Shown: positions 24,319 to 33,527 of the stretch, one piece after another
How the letters are laid out: each line of letters begins with the position of its first letter
Position numbering within the stretch: position 1 is the first letter of the stretch
NCBI RefSeq assembly: GCF_004114955.1
Contig: NZ_CP030053.1
Location: 4,588,001 to 4,652,000 of the forward strand
DNA from: Bradyrhizobium guangzhouense
GTDB taxonomy: Bacteria; Pseudomonadota; Alphaproteobacteria; Rhizobiales; Xanthobacteraceae
DNA length: 64,000 nt
Direction of reading: 5' to 3'
Position numbers and translations under genes: made by a program
The notes under the pieces: generated by a model
What the model saw: the letters and a program-made list of their open reading frames with translations, nothing else
Database searches by the model: none
Told to the model about the DNA's origin: nothing

Positions 24319-26478
24319 ATGGCTGAACGTTCCTTTGCTCGCGAAGTCGAGGATCTCCGGCTCGGCGACGGCGACACCTTCCGCGGCGAAGGCATCCTCG
24401 CCATCACCAAGGCGCTGCTGCAATCCGGCGTCGCCTATGTCGGCGGTTACCAGGGCTCGCCGATCTCGCACCTGATGGACGTGCTCGCCGACGCCAAGGA
24501 CGTGCTCGACGATCTCGGCGTCGTGTTCCAGAGCTCCGCCAATGAAGCCGCCGCCGCGGCGATGCTGTCGGCCTCGGTGATGTATCCGCTGCGCGGCGCG
24601 GTGGCGTGGAAGTCGACCGTCGGCACCAACGTCGCCTCGGACGCACTCGCCAATCTCGCCTCGGGCGGTGTCACCGGCGGCACCATGATCATCGTCGGCG
24701 AAGATTATGGCGAGGGCTCCTCCATCATGCAGGAGCGCACGCATGCGTTTGCGATGAAGTCGCAGATATGGCTGCTCGATCCCCGCCCCGAGCACGAATG
24801 CATCGTCAATCTGATCGAGAAGGGCTTTGAGCTCTCGGAAGTCTCCAATACGCCCGTGATGCTGGAGGTGCGCGTCCGCGCCTGTCACATGCACGGCAGC
24901 TTCGCCTGCAAGGACAATGTCAGGCCCGCCCACACGATCAAGGACGCGCTCAACAATCCCAAGCGCGACGTCAACCGCATTGTGCTGCCGCCGGCGGCCT
25001 ACGAGCACGAGCAGGAGAAGATCAAGACGCGGATGCCCGCGGCCATCGGATTCATCCGCGACAACAAGCTGAATGAATGGATGGGGCCGAAGGAGAGCAA
25101 GGTCGGCATCATCATGCAGGGCGGCATGTACAACAATGTCATCCGCGCGCTGCAATATCTCGGCCTGTCGGACGCCTACGGCAACACGCAGGTGGCGCTT
25201 TACGTCATGAACGTCACCTACCCCGTGATCGACACGGAGGTCGCGGAGTTCTGCGCCGGCAAGGATGCGGTGCTCGTCGTCGAAGAGGGACAGCCGGAAT
25301 ATCTGGAGCAGGCGATCAACACCGTGCTGCGGCGCCGCGACATTCAGGCGCGCGTCCACGGCAAGGACGTGCTGCCGATGGGCGGCGACTACACCGCGCA
25401 GGTGCTGCTCGGCGGCATCAGGGAGTTCCTGGAGAAGACCGAGCCGCGGCTGCTCGGCAACCGGCCACCGGCGCCTGATGCCGCGCCCGTGCTCAATCAT
25501 CCCGCGGTCGAGAAGCTGAAGCAGGTCGTGCCGGCGCGGCCGCCCGGGCTTTGCACCGGCTGCCCGGAGCGGCCGATCTTCGCCGCCATGAAGCTGGTCG
25601 AGGAAGAGCTCGGCCAGCACCACGTCTCCGCCGACATCGGTTGCCATCTGTTCTCGATCCTGCCGCCGTTCAACATCGGCGCGACCACGATGGGCTTCGG
25701 CCTCGGTCCGGCCTCGACCTCGGCGTTCAACGTCAAGGCCGACAAGCGCTCGATCGCAGTGATGGGCGACGGCGGCTTCTGGCACAACGGCCTGACCAGC
25801 GGCATCGGCAATGCCGTGTTCAACAAGCATGACGGCGTCTTCGTCATCGTCGACAACTACTATACGTCGGCGACCGGCGGTCAGGACATCCTGTCCTCGC
25901 GCGCGATCAACAAGCGGCGCGACACCAACAATTCGATTGTCAAGGCGGTGAAGGGCATCGGAGGCCAATGGGTGCGCCAGCTCGACCGCACCTATGACGT
26001 CGGCAAGATGCGCGACACGCTGAAGGAAGCGCTGACGACCAAGGACGAAGGTCCCAAGGTCATCGTCGCCTCCTCCGAATGCATGCTGAACAAGCAGCGC
26101 CGCGTGAAGCCGCAAATCAATAAGGCCATCCACGACGGCGTGCGCATCGTCAAGGAACGCTTCGGCGTCGACGAGGATGTCTGCACCGGCGACCATGCCT
26201 GCATCCGTCTGTCCGGCTGCCCGTCGCTGTCGGTCAAGCAGCTCGACGATCCCCTGCGCGACGATCCGGTTGCGGCGATCGACAATTCCTGCGTCGGCTG
26301 CGGCAATTGCGGCGAGGTCTCGGAGGCCGCGGTGCTCTGCCCCTCGTTCTACCGCGCCGACGTGATTCACAATCCGAGCGGATGGGACAGGTTCAAGTCG
26401 AAGGTCGCCATGAGCGTGATCGGCTGGCTGCAGCGGCGGCGCGACCACCGGCGGCCGGCGCTCGAGGCCTTAATATGA
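24319..26478 (+). CDS. Indolepyruvate:ferredoxin oxidoreductase-like alpha subunit
   Basis: A 719-residue ThDP enzyme subunit. An N-terminal pyruvate-ferredoxin-oxidoreductase domain (about 1-370) is followed by a ThDP domain with TGCPERP (about 414-420) and GDGGFWHNG...VDN (about 482-515), and a C-terminal iron-sulfur domain with CTGDHACIRLSGCPS and CVGCGNCG...CPS. Enzymes of this family oxidatively decarboxylate 2-oxo acids to acyl-CoA, reducing ferredoxin. GGAGGG precedes the ATG at 24319. It forms a pair with the next gene. In this locus the likely 2-oxo acid is aromatic; 2-aminophenylglyoxylate (isatinate) giving 2-aminobenzoyl-CoA is proposed, by analogy with phenylglyoxylate oxidoreductase. 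Confidence 0.9.
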   Translation: MAERSFAREVEDLRLGDGDTFRGEGILAITKALLQSGVAYVGGYQGSPISHLMDVLADAKDVLDDLGVVFQSSANEAAAAAMLSASVMYPLRGAVAWKSTVGTNVASDALANLASGGVTGGTMIIVGEDYGEGSSIMQERTHAFAMKSQIWLLDPRPEHECIVNLIEKGFELSEVSNTPVMLEVRVRACHMHGSFACKDNVRPAHTIKDALNNPKRDVNRIVLPPAAYEHEQEKIKTRMPAAIGFIRDNKLNEWMGPKESKVGIIMQGGMYNNVIRALQYLGLSDAYGNTQVALYVMNVTYPVIDTEVAEFCAGKDAVLVVEEGQPEYLEQAINTVLRRRDIQARVHGKDVLPMGGDYTAQVLLGGIREFLEKTEPRLLGNRPPAPDAAPVLNHPAVEKLKQVVPARPPGLCTGCPERPIFAAMKLVEEELGQHHVSADIGCHLFSILPPFNIGATTMGFGLGPASTSAFNVKADKRSIAVMGDGGFWHNGLTSGIGNAVFNKHDGVFVIVDNYYTSATGGQDILSSRAINKRRDTNNSIVKAVKGIGGQWVRQLDRTYDVGKMRDTLKEALTTKDEGPKVIVASSECMLNKQRRVKPQINKAIHDGVRIVKERFGVDEDVCTGDHACIRLSGCPSLSVKQLDDPLRDDPVAAIDNSCVGCGNCGEVSEAAVLCPSFYRADVIHNPSGWDRFKSKVAMSVIGWLQRRRDHRRPALEALI

Positions 26479-26488
26479 GAATCCGGGC

Positions 26489-28054
26489 ATGAGGGACGAC
26501 ACGGTCCGACTGGCCCTGCCCGCTTCGGGCGAAGCAACCGAGCGGCCGATCTCGATCGCGATCGTCGCGATGGGCGGCCAGGGCGGCGGCGTGCTGACCG
26601 ACTGGATCGTGCAGCTTGCCGAGAACCACGGCTGGGTCGCGCAATCGACCTCGGTGCCCGGCGTTGCGCAGCGCACCGGCGCGACCATCTACTACATCGA
26701 GGCGATGCCGCCGCTCGATGGCCGCAAGCCGATCCTGTCGCTGATGCCGACGCCCGGCGACGTCGACGTGGTGATGGCGGCGGAGTTCATGGAGGCCGGC
26801 CGCTCGATCCTGCGCGGCCTCGTGACGCCTGACCGTACCACGCTGATCGCGTCCAACCACCGCTCGTTCGCGGTCGGCGAGAAGATCGCGCCGGGCAACG
26901 GCATTGCCGACAGCGGCGCCGTCACCGGCGCCATCGGGATCGCGGCCAAGACCGAGATCATCTTCGATCTGAACGCGCTGGCGGTCGCCCATGGCAGCGT
27001 CATTTCGGCGGCGATGTTCGGTGCGCTCGCGGCGGCCGATGTGCTGCCGTTCAGCCGCGACAGCTATCTCGACGTCATCCGCGCCGGCGGCAAGGGCGCC
27101 AAGGCCAGCGTCGAGACGTTCGAGGCCGCCTTTGCGCGGGTCAAGACCGGACCTGCCGAGGTTGCGGCACCGGCGCAAGCCAAACCGGCCGGCACAATCC
27201 CCTCTTCCGCACCGCCCGATCCGCAGCTCGGCGCGCTGATCGCAAGATTGAACCAGGAGCTGCCCGAGCCCGCGCTTGCCATGGCGCGTGCGGGACTGCG
27301 GAAAGTCGTGGACTTCCAAGACGTCGCCTATGGCGGCGAATATCTCGACATCCTCAAGACGCTGCACGCGGCCGACCAAGGCGCCCGCGGCAGCGCACAC
27401 GGCTATGCCTTCACGGAAGTCGCGGCAAAGTACCTCGCCAATGCCATGAGCTATGACGACGTGATCCGCGTCGCCGACCTCAAGACGCGTGCCGGTCGCC
27501 GCGCCCGCATCGAGAGCGAGCTCGAGATGTCGGACGGACAGGTGCTGCAAACCACGGAGTTCATGCATCCGCGCATGGAGGAAGTGATGGGCATGCTGCC
27601 CGCTGGCTTTGGCCGCTGGCTTGGCGCGCGGCCGCGCCTGCTCGGCTGGCTCGATCGGCGCGTCAACAAAGGGCGCCGCGTGAAGACCTATTCGCTGCCC
27701 TGGTTCCTGGTGCTTTATGCCGTGGGCGGGATGCGCGGCCTGCGCCGCCGCTCGCTGCGTCACGCCATCGAGACCGCGCACCGGGATGCATGGCTGAAGG
27801 CCGCGACCGAGGCGGTCGGCACGAACTACCGGCTCGGCGTCGAGATCCTGCAATGCCGCCGGCTCGTCAAAGGCTATTCGGATACGCATAGCCGGGGCCT
27901 GTCGAAATTCGACAGGACGCTGGCTGCGATCAAACTGGTCGAGCGCCGCGAGGATGCCGCCGATTGGGCGCGCCGATTGCGCGAGGCCGCGCTGAAGGAC
28001 AGCGCCGGCACCGCGCTCGACGGCGTAATCCAGACCATCAAGACTTTTGCGTGA
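26489..28054 (+). CDS. Indolepyruvate oxidoreductase-like beta subunit with C-terminal DUF6537-type domain
   Basis: A 521-residue partner of the alpha subunit. Residues about 20-215 form the gamma/beta POR domain (IAIVAMGGQGGGVLTDWIV, then TSVPGVAQRTGATIYYIE), which completes the active site. Residues about 240-521 are an extra Arg-rich helical domain of the DUF6537 type, absent from the short archaeal IorB. The gene starts 10 bases after the alpha stop, so the two are cotranscribed. Two MarR genes follow. Function as in the alpha entry. Confidence 0.88.
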   Translation: MRDDTVRLALPASGEATERPISIAIVAMGGQGGGVLTDWIVQLAENHGWVAQSTSVPGVAQRTGATIYYIEAMPPLDGRKPILSLMPTPGDVDVVMAAEFMEAGRSILRGLVTPDRTTLIASNHRSFAVGEKIAPGNGIADSGAVTGAIGIAAKTEIIFDLNALAVAHGSVISAAMFGALAAADVLPFSRDSYLDVIRAGGKGAKASVETFEAAFARVKTGPAEVAAPAQAKPAGTIPSSAPPDPQLGALIARLNQELPEPALAMARAGLRKVVDFQDVAYGGEYLDILKTLHAADQGARGSAHGYAFTEVAAKYLANAMSYDDVIRVADLKTRAGRRARIESELEMSDGQVLQTTEFMHPRMEEVMGMLPAGFGRWLGARPRLLGWLDRRVNKGRRVKTYSLPWFLVLYAVGGMRGLRRRSLRHAIETAHRDAWLKAATEAVGTNYRLGVEILQCRRLVKGYSDTHSRGLSKFDRTLAAIKLVERREDAADWARRLREAALKDSAGTALDGVIQTIKTFA

Positions 28055-28130
28055 TAAGTTGTTAATCGGAGCGAAAGATTCGCGATAATCCCGCCAATTG
28101 ACGAGACATTCTGTCCTCGATGGTCATGCG

Positions 28131-28625
28131 ATGCCGGCAGCACTCAAAGAGAACGTTGTTTCCGTCCCCGGGCAGATCGAAACCCGGCTCTGGCTGCAAT
28201 TGCTGTCGCTGCATGGCGAACTGTTTGCCTCGCTCAATGCGATGCTGAACTCCGAGTTCGGCCTGTCGCTGGCAAAGTTCGACGTGCTGGCCCAGCTCGA
28301 TCGTTACCGGGATGGCCTTGCGCTCGGGCAATTGTCGCAAAACCTGAAGGTGACCGGCGGCAATGTCTCCGGCCTGGTGCAGCGTCTTCTCGCCGATGAT
28401 CTGATCAGCCGGGAGATGTCGAGCGAGGACCGGCGGTCCTTCATCGTACGCCTGACGCCGAAGGGCGAAGCGCTGTTCAGGAAGGCGGCCGATGTTCACA
28501 AAACGCATCTCGCCAAGCGGTTCGAGACCATCCCGGTGCGGGAGCTGGAGGGCGCGCTGTCCGTGCTGAAATCGCTGTCCTCAAATGATCATACCGAGAG
28601 CAAGAAGCAAAGTCGCAAGAGATAA
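28131..28625 (+). CDS. MarR-family regulator (first of tandem pair)
   Basis: A 164-residue winged-helix regulator with LWLQLLSLHGELFASLNAML at about 20-39, helix-turn-helix LGQLSQNLKVTGGNVSGLVQ (about 64-83) and wing SSEDRRSFIVRLTPKGEALF. MarR proteins are dimeric repressors released by aromatic ligands. The ATG at 28131 is preferred to a TTG at 28098; neither has a good ribosome binding site. A GCGAA-AGA-TTCGC palindrome at 28071-28083 precedes it, with GATAAT next to it, suggesting autoregulation. Its stop overlaps the next MarR start (TAATG). It probably controls the surrounding catabolic operons through the TATG-N6-CATA sites. Confidence 0.92.
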   Translation: MPAALKENVVSVPGQIETRLWLQLLSLHGELFASLNAMLNSEFGLSLAKFDVLAQLDRYRDGLALGQLSQNLKVTGGNVSGLVQRLLADDLISREMSSEDRRSFIVRLTPKGEALFRKAADVHKTHLAKRFETIPVRELEGALSVLKSLSSNDHTESKKQSRKR

Positions 28626-29107
28626 TGGCCAGAGAATCCAAGAGCAGATGGAAATCGGGTCCGCCGAGGACGCGGGACCAGTTGCAAACCTACATTCCGT
28701 ATCTGTTCAACCGGCTTGCCAATCGCTGGAACCTCGATCAGAACCGCGACCTCAGCGAGCACGGCATCAACAATGTCGTGTTCCGGACGCTGTCGGTGCT
28801 GTTCATCTACAAGACCCTCACGGTCAACGAGGTTGCCGTGCTCGCGGTGACCGAGCAGTCGACGGCGAGCCGCATGGTCGAGTCCATGGTGTCGTCGGGC
28901 CTCGTCAAGCGCGAGATCGCCGAGGAGGACCAGCGCCGCCGCGTCGTCGGCCTGACGCCTGAAGGTGAAGCGCTGCTGCGCAAGATCTGGCCGATCATGG
29001 CGAACAATTACGACAGGCTGATCGAAGGCATCGAGCCTGACGACATCGAGGTCTGCGCGCGCGTGCTGGCCAAGATGGTCGAGAACATCAGGCAGAACCA
29101 GATCTAA
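28625..29107 (+). CDS. MarR-family regulator (second of tandem pair)
   Basis: A 160-residue MarR protein only distantly similar to the preceding one. The DNA-binding part is VNEVAVLAVTEQSTASRMVE (about 69-88) with wing EEDQRRRVVGLTPEGEALL. Its basic N-terminus (RESKSRWKSGPPRTRDQL) is an extension. Tandem, different MarR genes next to Ior-like genes recall auxin-degradation loci of the iad type, in which MarR proteins sense indole-3-acetate. The start overlaps the previous stop by one base. After its stop a palindromic repeat (copy B) separates it from the convergent SDR gene. Confidence 0.92.
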   Translation: MARESKSRWKSGPPRTRDQLQTYIPYLFNRLANRWNLDQNRDLSEHGINNVVFRTLSVLFIYKTLTVNEVAVLAVTEQSTASRMVESMVSSGLVKREIAEEDQRRRVVGLTPEGEALLRKIWPIMANNYDRLIEGIEPDDIEVCARVLAKMVENIRQNQI

Positions 29108-29151
29108 AGCGCGACGCGATGAGGCTCGATCGCTGCAACGGCGGAGGTGCG

Positions 29152-29275
29152 CTCCCTCTCCCGCTTGCGGGAGAGGGTTGGGGTGAGGGTACATCCGCAA
29201 TGGGACACTCCCCTAGAGGAGAAAGCCCTCACCCGGCGCTTCGCGCCGACCTCTCCCGCAAGCGGGCGAGGTGAA
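29152..29275 (-). repeat. Dispersed palindromic repeat, copy B
   Basis: About 124 bases, reverse orientation relative to copies A and C, with arms CTCTCCCGCTTGCGGGAGAG and CTCTCCCGCAAGCGGG. It lies between the convergent MarR and SDR genes, where its hairpins could end transcription from both sides, although no T-run is present. Confidence 0.85.
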
Positions 29276-29330
29276 CCGAGTTCGCGGCACGCGACTCAAC
29301 CCAAAGCCATTCCGCGTTAGACGGCAGATA

Positions 29331-30059
29331 TCACGGCCCGAGGCCGACGAGGCTGGTGCCGCCGCAGACATAGAGCACCTGGCCGGTGACGAAATCCGAG
29401 TGCTCGTCGAGGAAGAACGAGATCGCGTGCGCGACGTCCTCGCGCGAGCCGAGCCGCCCGACCGGCACGTTGCGCGCCATCCGCTCCTGCTGCTCGGAGC
29501 CCTTCGGGATGATGCCCCAGAAATTGTCGGTGAGGATCGGCCCTGGAGCTACGACATTCACGGTGATGCCGCTCGCGGCAAGCTCCAGCGCCCAGGTCCG
29601 CGCCATGCCGTGCACGCCGGCCTTGGTCGCCGAATAGGCCGAGCGCGTCGCCGCGCCCATCGCGGCACGCGAGGAGACGAACACGATGCGCCCGAAGCGG
29701 CGCGCCAGCATCCCCTCCAGCGCGGCCTGGGTCAGCAGCATCGGCGCGCCCAGATGCAGCTGCGCCAGCATCAAGATGTCTTCCGGCCTGGCATCGGGCA
29801 GCAGGTTTGGCAGGATCACGCCGGCATTGTGCACGAGGCGGTCGATGGCGTGATCGCGGCAAATCTCCTGCGCGATTTCGCGCGTCTCCGCGAGATTGGA
29901 CAGATCGGCGCAATAGGCCGTGAGCAACTCGTGCGTCCATGTCGGCTGCTCCAACCCGACTGAAACGACGCGCTCGCCGCGCGCGACGAGCTTCTTCGCC
30001 AGGGCCTCGCCGATCCCGGAATTGCCGCCGGTGATGAGGGTGGTGCGCGCCTCGCCCAT
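29331..30059 (-). CDS. Short-chain dehydrogenase/reductase
   Basis: A 242-residue classical SDR. TGGNSGIG (10-17) is the NAD(P) motif, HNAGV follows near 77-81, and the active site Ser (VSSRAAMG) and YSATK with Tyr and Lys are intact. It oxidises or reduces a hydroxyl/keto group. It is the last gene of the leftward Rieske operon, 16 bases after the CoA-ligase stop. In an auxin pathway it could process a hydroxy-oxindole or diol-type intermediate made by the Rieske oxygenase; this is inference. The convergent MarR gene is on its other side. Confidence 0.92.
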   Translation of the reverse strand: MGEARTTLITGGNSGIGEALAKKLVARGERVVSVGLEQPTWTHELLTAYCADLSNLAETREIAQEICRDHAIDRLVHNAGVILPNLLPDARPEDILMLAQLHLGAPMLLTQAALEGMLARRFGRIVFVSSRAAMGAATRSAYSATKAGVHGMARTWALELAASGITVNVVAPGPILTDNFWGIIPKGSEQQERMARNVPVGRLGSREDVAHAISFFLDEHSDFVTGQVLYVCGGTSLVGLGP

Positions 30060-30075
30060 GATCAGACCTCCTCGA

Positions 30076-31692
30076 TCAGACTTGCCGCTTCTTGAGGTCG
30101 CGCAGGTCGAAGAACGCGCCCTCGCGCATCAGTTTGGTGACGAAGTCTTTCAGCCCGCCGCGCTGGATCTTCTCGGTGGCCGTCAGAGGCAGGCTGTCGA
30201 CGAAAGCGACCCAACCGGGCGCCTTGTAATAGGCCATCTGCTCCAGGCTCCAGCGCACGATCTCTTCGGCCAGCGCGCGGTCGGCGCCGGCTTTCTCAGT
30301 GATGATCACGGCTGCGACCTCGTCACCGCGCACCTGATCAGGCGTCGCGGCGACCGCGGCCTGCCGGATCGCGGGATGGCGGTTGAGGACGGATTCGACC
30401 TCGACCGCGGCGATGTTCTCGCCGGAGCGGCGGATCACGTTCTTCTTGCGATCGACGAAATGCAGATCGCCGTCGGCATCGCGCGACACGATATCGCCGG
30501 TGTGCAGCCAGCCGCCTGCCCACGCTTCAGCGGTGGCCGCCTCGTTCTTCAGATATTCGCGGAAGAAACCGTAGTGCGGGTCGGAGCCTGTCCGCCGCAC
30601 CAGCAGCTCGCCTGGCACCTCCACCGGCGCATCGTTGCCGCCATCGTCGACGATCCGAATCTCGACCTCAGGGGCCGGACGACCAAAGCAGCTGGTGCCG
30701 ACCTTGCGCGGCTCGACATTGGCGGCGATGACGCCGCCGCTGCCGGTCTCGGTCATTGCCCAGGCTTCCAGCAGCGGAAAGCCGAAGCGCTGCTCGAACG
30801 GCGCATGCAGCAGCTTGTCGACCCCGGCACCGAATCCGAAGCGCACGCTGTGCGCGCGATCCTGTTCCGACGCCGGTGCGCTCATCAGCATCGAGGGCAT
30901 CACGCCGAGATAGTGCAGGCAGGTGGCGCGGCTGCCACGCACGGACGCCCACCAGGAGCGAGGATGGAAGCGATCGAGCATGGTCAGGCAGCCGCCGACC
31001 GACAGCATCGCCATCAGCGACACCGCCATCGCGTTCATGTGGAACAGCGGCAACGGCGTGATCATGCGCTCGCCCTCAGGCTTGAGATCGATCAGGCCGC
31101 CGACATCCCGATACCAATTGCCGGAATGCAGGAAATAAATGTTGGTGAGCACGCAGCCCTTGGGCTGGCCCGTCGTCCCTGACGTATAGAGCAGCGCGCA
31201 TTCGGTCGAGCCATCGCCCGCGCTCGCGGGCCGCGCGCCGCCGAAAGGCGCGGGAACGTCGCCCTCCTCCGTCACGACAGGGATCGGCCGGCCGGCCTGA
31301 CGGGCCGCCGTCTCCACCTCGTCACGCCGATCGGCGAGCACGAAGGCCGCGTTCATCTCGGAATGCGCGATGATGTATTCGAGTTCGCTGAGGCGCAGAT
31401 CCGGGTTGATCGGCACCACGGAGACGCCGAGCGCGTTGAGTGCGAACCACAATTCGACGAAAACAGGCCTGTTCTGGAGTAGCAGCCCGACGCGGTGGCC
31501 TTCGCCATAGCCGCGGCTTGCGAAGGCCGCGCGCCAACGCTCAACCCGATCGAGCATGGCGCGGTAGGTAATCTCACCGGCGGCGATGCCGTAGATCTCA
31601 GCGGTTTCCGGCAGGACGTTGAGAAAGCCTACCTCGCCCCGGCGGAGCGTGGTCTCGCGAAAGCGTTGGTAGACTGTGGTCGCAGCGGTCAA
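30076..31692 (-). CDS. AMP-forming acyl-CoA ligase
   Basis: A ligase of about 538 residues in the class of ATP-dependent CoA ligases. The P-loop-like signature is LLYTSGTTGQPKGC, the A5 motif is EAWAMTETGSG, and the C-terminal hinge has GGWLHTGDIV and the lysine region ATEKIQRGGL. It activates a carboxylic acid as acyl-CoA. I choose a TTG start at 31692, just after the beta-subunit stop, because family N-termini begin near TVYQRFRETTLR; an ATG at 31734 overlapping that gene by 35 bases is the alternative. In the Rieske operon it may activate the oxygenated indole-acetate product so that the thiolase-like/DUF35 pair can split it. Confidence 0.88.
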   Translation of the reverse strand: MTAATTVYQRFRETTLRRGEVGFLNVLPETAEIYGIAAGEITYRAMLDRVERWRAAFASRGYGEGHRVGLLLQNRPVFVELWFALNALGVSVVPINPDLRLSELEYIIAHSEMNAAFVLADRRDEVETAARQAGRPIPVVTEEGDVPAPFGGARPASAGDGSTECALLYTSGTTGQPKGCVLTNIYFLHSGNWYRDVGGLIDLKPEGERMITPLPLFHMNAMAVSLMAMLSVGGCLTMLDRFHPRSWWASVRGSRATCLHYLGVMPSMLMSAPASEQDRAHSVRFGFGAGVDKLLHAPFEQRFGFPLLEAWAMTETGSGGVIAANVEPRKVGTSCFGRPAPEVEIRIVDDGGNDAPVEVPGELLVRRTGSDPHYGFFREYLKNEAATAEAWAGGWLHTGDIVSRDADGDLHFVDRKKNVIRRSGENIAAVEVESVLNRHPAIRQAAVAATPDQVRGDEVAAVIITEKAGADRALAEEIVRWSLEQMAYYKAPGWVAFVDSLPLTATEKIQRGGLKDFVTKLMREGAFFDLRDLKKRQV

Positions 31693-31699
31693 GGCAGTC

Positions 31700-32176
31700 T
31701 CACATGAAAAGCTGAATGTTGCCGAACGGCGCATCGAAATTGACGAGATCGACCCGCTTGAGCCTGATCTTCAGGGCATCGCCGACCTGGACGAGATCGT
31801 GCGAGGCCCAGCCGGAATAACGCTCCAGCATGTCGCCGCGCGTCTCCGTGTAGATGTAGGACGTCCGCGCCTTGAACACGCCGGCTTCAGGAACGCACGC
31901 CACGATCCTGGGCGACTGGAGCAGATGATGACAGCGGCTCTTCGGCTTCTGGCTGAAGGTGCGCTCGCCGGCAAGGCGTTCGACACGGACTTTCAGGAGC
32001 AGCAGATCTTCGTACATCAGGGACGGCTGCAGCACCGGATCCTGCTGTTGCCATTCCAGCGGCATCCAGTAGCGTCCCTCCGGGTGAAACAGATCGAGCC
32101 AGGCCTGCCACTGCATCGTATCGAGCAGCTCGGCCTCGCGGTAGATGAACTCTGCGATGTCCTTCTCGTCGATCAT
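31700..32176 (-). CDS. Aromatic-ring-hydroxylating dioxygenase beta subunit
   Basis: A 158-residue small subunit of a Rieske non-heme iron oxygenase, of the SnoaL-like fold. Features are EAELLDTMQWQAWLDLF at about 14-30, YWMPLEWQQQD and the C-terminal RLKRVDLVNFD. The subunit is structural. Its start overlaps the alpha stop (ATGA at 32173-32176), so the two are made together. It belongs to the leftward operon starting at 34478. Confidence 0.93.
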   Translation of the reverse strand: MIDEKDIAEFIYREAELLDTMQWQAWLDLFHPEGRYWMPLEWQQQDPVLQPSLMYEDLLLLKVRVERLAGERTFSQKPKSRCHHLLQSPRIVACVPEAGVFKARTSYIYTETRGDMLERYSGWASHDLVQVGDALKIRLKRVDLVNFDAPFGNIQLFM

Positions 32177-33513
32177 TCCGCGGCCTCGATGCGCTTGCCC
32201 ATGTCCATGGTCATGAATTTGGCCCAGGCGTGGAACTGGTTTCGCATCTGCCGCTCCGACGTGCCGTTGATGACAGCCGTGACGTCCTGCTCCTCATGGC
32301 CGTCGTAGAGCCGCCGCAGATTGACCCATTGGTTGCCGTTGGACTTCAACCCTTCCTGCGCCCGTTCGTACATCTCGAGATCGTCGTGTCCGACGATCGA
32401 GGTCGGCGCGTTGATGAAGCGATTGTACATCAGTGCCCGCTCGTACAGCTTGTCGGGCGCGCCCACCAGGCGATAGACCCAGCTCTCGACCAGCGTCTTG
32501 TCGACCGCGATGGGGATGAAATTGCGCAGGATCTGGACGGCGCCCTTCACCATGATGTTGGGGAAATAGACCGTGTTGTGCCTGACCTCGCCGAGGATTT
32601 CGTGGGCGCGCTGCTCGCCATAGGCCGCGACCATCTGGTCGAGATAGCCTGAAACATCCTGATAGTTCGAATGGATGGAGTTGGCGACGCCGGTATGGCC
32701 GTGGCCGTTCGGCCAGATCCTGATGCCGCTCTGCTCGTAGAACTCGTACGGGCTCATGAAGGGACCGTAGAGCTGCACCGCCATCGGCGTCTCCGTGGAA
32801 TCGCCCTGCTCACGCTTCCAGACCTTGACCGCCGTTCCGGCCGAGCTCTCATGCGCGACCATGGGATGGCAGGTGTCGGTCTGGTTCTCGACCAGCATCT
32901 TCCAATTGCAGGTGTGCATATAGCGGATCGGCGTCGCCTGGACTGCCAGCTTCCCCTCCGGCGAGCGGTCGACCATGTTGTCGATGGTCGAGAGGCTTTC
33001 ACCGAAATAATCCTCGAAGGAGACGCCTGAAACGCTGAGGCGGGCGAAGATGAAATCCCGGTAGATGACGACGTTTTTGACTTTCGACAGCCCCTCATTG
33101 GCCTGGGTGTCGCCGAAGCCGGTGCCCTCATAGCCCTTCTTCAGGGGGATCGCGAGCAGCGAGCCGTCGGTCTTGAAGGACCAGGCATGATAGGGGCAGC
33201 GGAAAAACTTTCCGGTGTTGCCACAAGGCTCGGAGGCGATCTTCACGCCCTTGTGCGGGCAGCGATTGTAAAACACGTGAATCGAGCCGTCGCTATGGCG
33301 GCTCGCCATGACAGGCTGCCGGCCAATATTGGCCGTGATGAAATCGCCAGGCTTCGCCAGCTGGCTCGCATGGCCGACATAGATCCAGCTGTTCGGGAAC
33401 AGGTGCTCCATCTCGAGCTCGAAGATCTCGGGGTCGACATAGACGTCGCGGTGCACCTCGGCCTCGCGCACCAGCGCCGCAATCGCCTCGGCATTCTCTC
33501 CATATTTCTTCAT
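32173..33513 (-). CDS. Rieske non-heme iron oxygenase alpha subunit
   Basis: A 446-residue catalytic subunit. The Rieske [2Fe-2S] site is CPH at 85-87 and CPYH at 106-109; the mononuclear iron histidines are in TDTCHPMVAH (His216 and His221). It oxygenates an aromatic ring with electrons from the reductase encoded just upstream, in the cytoplasm. The start is 14 bases after the reductase stop. Together with the MarR pair, Ior-like genes and CoA ligase, the arrangement resembles iad-type auxin loci, in which the Rieske oxygenase attacks indole-3-acetate. Other aromatic acids, such as salicylate or anthranilate, remain possible. Confidence 0.93.
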   Translation of the reverse strand: MKKYGENAEAIAALVREAEVHRDVYVDPEIFELEMEHLFPNSWIYVGHASQLAKPGDFITANIGRQPVMASRHSDGSIHVFYNRCPHKGVKIASEPCGNTGKFFRCPYHAWSFKTDGSLLAIPLKKGYEGTGFGDTQANEGLSKVKNVVIYRDFIFARLSVSGVSFEDYFGESLSTIDNMVDRSPEGKLAVQATPIRYMHTCNWKMLVENQTDTCHPMVAHESSAGTAVKVWKREQGDSTETPMAVQLYGPFMSPYEFYEQSGIRIWPNGHGHTGVANSIHSNYQDVSGYLDQMVAAYGEQRAHEILGEVRHNTVYFPNIMVKGAVQILRNFIPIAVDKTLVESWVYRLVGAPDKLYERALMYNRFINAPTSIVGHDDLEMYERAQEGLKSNGNQWVNLRRLYDGHEEQDVTAVINGTSERQMRNQFHAWAKFMTMDMGKRIEAAE

Positions 33514-33527
33514 GTCGTCCCTCGCCC

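Noticed and set aside
24277..26448. 723-codon antisense frame over the Ior-like alpha gene
   Set aside because: Sense strand has ThDP and iron-sulfur motifs; the antisense product is His/Asp/Arg-rich with no domain.
29152..29275. Palindromic repeat as a CRISPR array or rho-independent terminator
   Set aside because: There is no regular repeat-spacer pattern and no T-run; three dispersed copies point to an interspersed repeat.
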